NCBI GenBank assembly: GCA_025765615.1
Contig: JAIVFJ010000637.1
Coordinates: 1-17,448, forward strand
Source of the DNA: Zopfochytrium polystomum
Taxonomy: Eukaryota; Chytridiomycota; Chytridiomycetes; Chytridiales; Chytridiaceae
DNA length: 17,448 nt
Reading direction: 5' to 3'
Positions 16,401 through 17,448 of this stretch are shown here, piece by piece. How positions within the stretch are numbered: position 1 is the first letter of the stretch; every line of letters starts with the position of its first letter. A model generated the notes under the pieces. The model searched no databases and was not told the DNA's origin. It worked only from the letters and a program-made list of their open reading frames with translations. The position numbers and the translations under genes were made by a program.

Positions 16401-17448
16401 CAAGATATCCCTATGAGTTTTGCAAAGGATATTGACTCGTATATTGTTGTCTCGAAAAATCTTCATCACACAAGGTCAGTTGGTCTCATTTGAAAACAAT
16501 GAAGCAAAGAGTGACAGTTTGATCAAAAGGGCCTGTCTTGAGATCTTCCGTTCTCCTGATATAAATTCTGCCTTGCGGACTCCGAATCATATTTGCGTTG
16601 GAATATCTGGGAAGCGGGTTTCCCTTCACCAAATCCCAAATATTTGCATTGGACGATTCAGTGACTGCCACTCGTCCCGACTTTTATATTTTTCCCAGGG
16701 CTATGAAGCTTACCAGTGTTGACGAGCTTGACCAGTCAAGAATCTTCTGTGCCACGAGGAGCTCGCAGACTTTTTCAACAATCACCTTGAACCAAGCTTT
16801 GAAAAAGTCTGTCCCTGACGTCAATTATCCTCATTATGACCGGCCACTTCTTTCTGGGCCTCTTCAACAGCAAGAACAAATTGGGCTCTTTGAGTGTTGC
16901 CATTCACTAATCAGCAGATGATCTCAATTTTTGACTTGGTTATGGGCTCATGCAACAAGTTGAGCGGTTTCGAGACCTGCTTTGTCGTTCATGAGGCCAA
17001 GGACATGAAGCTCGTGAACCGCCATCATGGAGATGCCCAATCGCACCCGCTCGAAAGTATATTTTCAGAACAGCTGGGATACTTATCGTTGGATGTACTG
17101 CAAAACGAAGGCACAGCCGCCTACTTTGACTATGGGGCCGAATTTCATCCTCGCAACGAAACACAGTTCTGACGTACAGCAGCCTATTCATTCGGTCCTA
17201 CTTCAAAACCTTTGTGAACTTCCCATGAATCCATCTACCCAGTTTTTGTGTCTGGTGATTTTGCGGATGGGTCTGCGTCTATGTGGACTGTGGCTTTACA
17301 TGGCTTGCGAGGCCCATTGTTCAATCGCCTTCCTGACGATGTTGATGAAAATGGGCCGCACCTTGTCAAAGTGCAGCTTTATCCCTGCTTGAAACCTTTC
17401 TTTACCGGCACCAAGGTCAAGGGGCAATATCCATCAAATCAGGGTCAA
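13448..17448 (+). CDS. Large multi-exon gene with duplicated block, partial, frame-broken, family unknown
   Basis: Eleven exons join in phase: 13448-13651, 13716-13747, 13802-13889, 13947-14227, 14288-14706, 14766-14847, 14906-15167, 15261-15505, 15566-15834, 15904-16121 and 16204 to the window edge (about 1,100 codons). Introns are 54-93 nt with GT donors, except GC donors (GCAAGT) at 15168 and 16122. Exon 1 is acidic (Glu/Met/Asn-rich). Exons 2-5 and 6-8 are homologous blocks. Exon 9 onward is a different globular region (GVNFLITGCSGDTECMIDYD; QNEGTAAYFDYGAEFHPRN; FVSGDFADGSASMWTVALHG). Nine single-base frame breaks occur, at 14059-14060, 14694-14699, 15264-15269, 16014-16017, 16455-16459, 16565-16598, 16891-16899, 17150-17167 and 17222-17224. 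Otherwise the frame is free of stops. Start and 3' end are not in hand. I do not recognise the full-length family. Confidence 0.75.
13716..14706 (+). repeat. Duplicated coding block, unit 1
   Basis: Coding exons 2-5 of the large gene. Landmarks in order: FQNPSRLLM before an intron at 13890 (phase 2), RHDDHWEFMHY at 14060, FCPKKK, an intron at 14228 (phase 0), DSFLST at 14336-14353, GLFALG at 14366-14383, then a helical-looking WLFEEFLQLLAPLI. Unit 2 repeats the same landmarks in the same order. Unit 1 carries a frame break at the CC of 14059-14060, just before the conserved HDDHW, and another at T6 14694-14699 just before its last intron. Confidence 0.75.
14766..15505 (+). repeat. Duplicated coding block, unit 2
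   Basis: Coding exons 6-8. LQDPSRFLM precedes an intron at 14848 (phase 2), then RRHDDHWEFMY (14994-15026), LCPCPSS, an intron at 15168 (phase 0, GC donor), DSFLST at 15304-15321 and GLFALG. It ends with a helical segment (KACKLLLNQYLGPNEFLARL) and an intron at 15506. Identity with unit 1 is high at landmarks and low between them, so the duplication is old and the landmarks are selected. One frame break lies in T6, 15264-15269. Confidence 0.75.
15168..15260 (+). other. GC-AG intron 1
   Basis: Donor GAG/GCAAGT, acceptor CTTTGCAG, 93 nt. The position and phase equal the GT-AG intron 14228-14287 in unit 1, which supports the GC donor. GC donors are known to require a strong flanking consensus, as seen here. 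Confidence 0.65.
16122..16203 (+). other. GC-AG intron 2
   Basis: Donor GTG/GCAAGT, acceptor CTTGTAG, 82 nt. Joining 16121 to 16204 keeps the frame (TDIC followed by DLFPKV). The nearby GT four bases downstream (GTAAAA) would lead to a stop soon after the join. Confidence 0.6.

Noticed and set aside
16894..16918. A 25-nt intron GTGTTGCC...CAGCAG explaining the frame change near 16.9 kb
   Set aside because: All other introns are 54-93 nt; a single missing base gives a continuous reading.
16030..17215. TGA as a reassigned sense codon, because in-frame TGAs appear at about 16030, 17170 and 17212
   Set aside because: Single-base homopolymer indels at 16014-16017, 17150-17167 and 17222-17224 remove all three TGAs and restore better protein sequence, so no alternative code is needed.
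1..17448. tRNA genes, rRNA, CRISPR arrays, bacterial operons
   Set aside because: No cloverleaf with GGTTCRANNCC arm, no rRNA-like stretch, no regularly spaced direct repeats of CRISPR type; splice sites and repeats point to a eukaryote.

Overview
The window is eukaryotic nuclear DNA. It is full of microsatellites and dispersed non-coding repeats. The one convincing protein-coding region (about 13.45 kb to the right edge, + strand) is cut by short introns of 54-93 nt with GT or GC donors, CTAAC/CTAAA-like branch sites and AG acceptors. Compact introns of this kind fit a fungus or another small-intron protist. I cannot name the species. No prokaryotic gene, rRNA, tRNA or CRISPR array was found.

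Layout. From 1 to about 2.1 kb is a composite array: degenerate copies of a GCAGTCAACGGGCTGTCTGTC core, CT microsatellite, and four G-rich hairpin blocks. From 2.1 to 3.6 kb come a copy of a ~200-bp dispersed repeat (other copies at 0.7 and 5.9 kb), a second CT tract, and a CA tract facing a GT tract. From 4.1 to 5.6 kb, AT-rich DNA holds two related foldback (MITE-like) elements and three copies of a ~100-bp repeat. From 5.5 to 8.1 kb are further repeats, including a purine-rich family in two copies and a CAGA/GA tract. A perfect 53-bp palindrome lies at 8673-8725.

From 8.8 to 12.75 kb the DNA is GC-richer, and short protein-like stretches appear in all three forward frames, with one stretch on the minus strand. 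These look like low-complexity, disordered proteins with frame interruptions. I could not identify them and give them low confidence.

From 13.45 kb to the window edge lies one large multi-exon gene (at least 11 exons, about 1,100 codons in the window, open at the right). It contains an internal tandem duplication: two homologous blocks share the peptide RHDDHWEFM, a downstream DSFLST...GLFALG motif, and introns at the same positions and phases. The motif order is faintly reminiscent of Ulp1/C48 cysteine peptidases, with Ser where the catalytic Cys would be; this is a hypothesis only. The reading frame is broken nine times by single-base gains or losses, most of them in short homopolymers, and no substitution-type stop needs explaining. 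That pattern suggests long-read assembly errors, or a very young pseudogene. The same effect may explain the fragmented frames at 8.8-12.75 kb.
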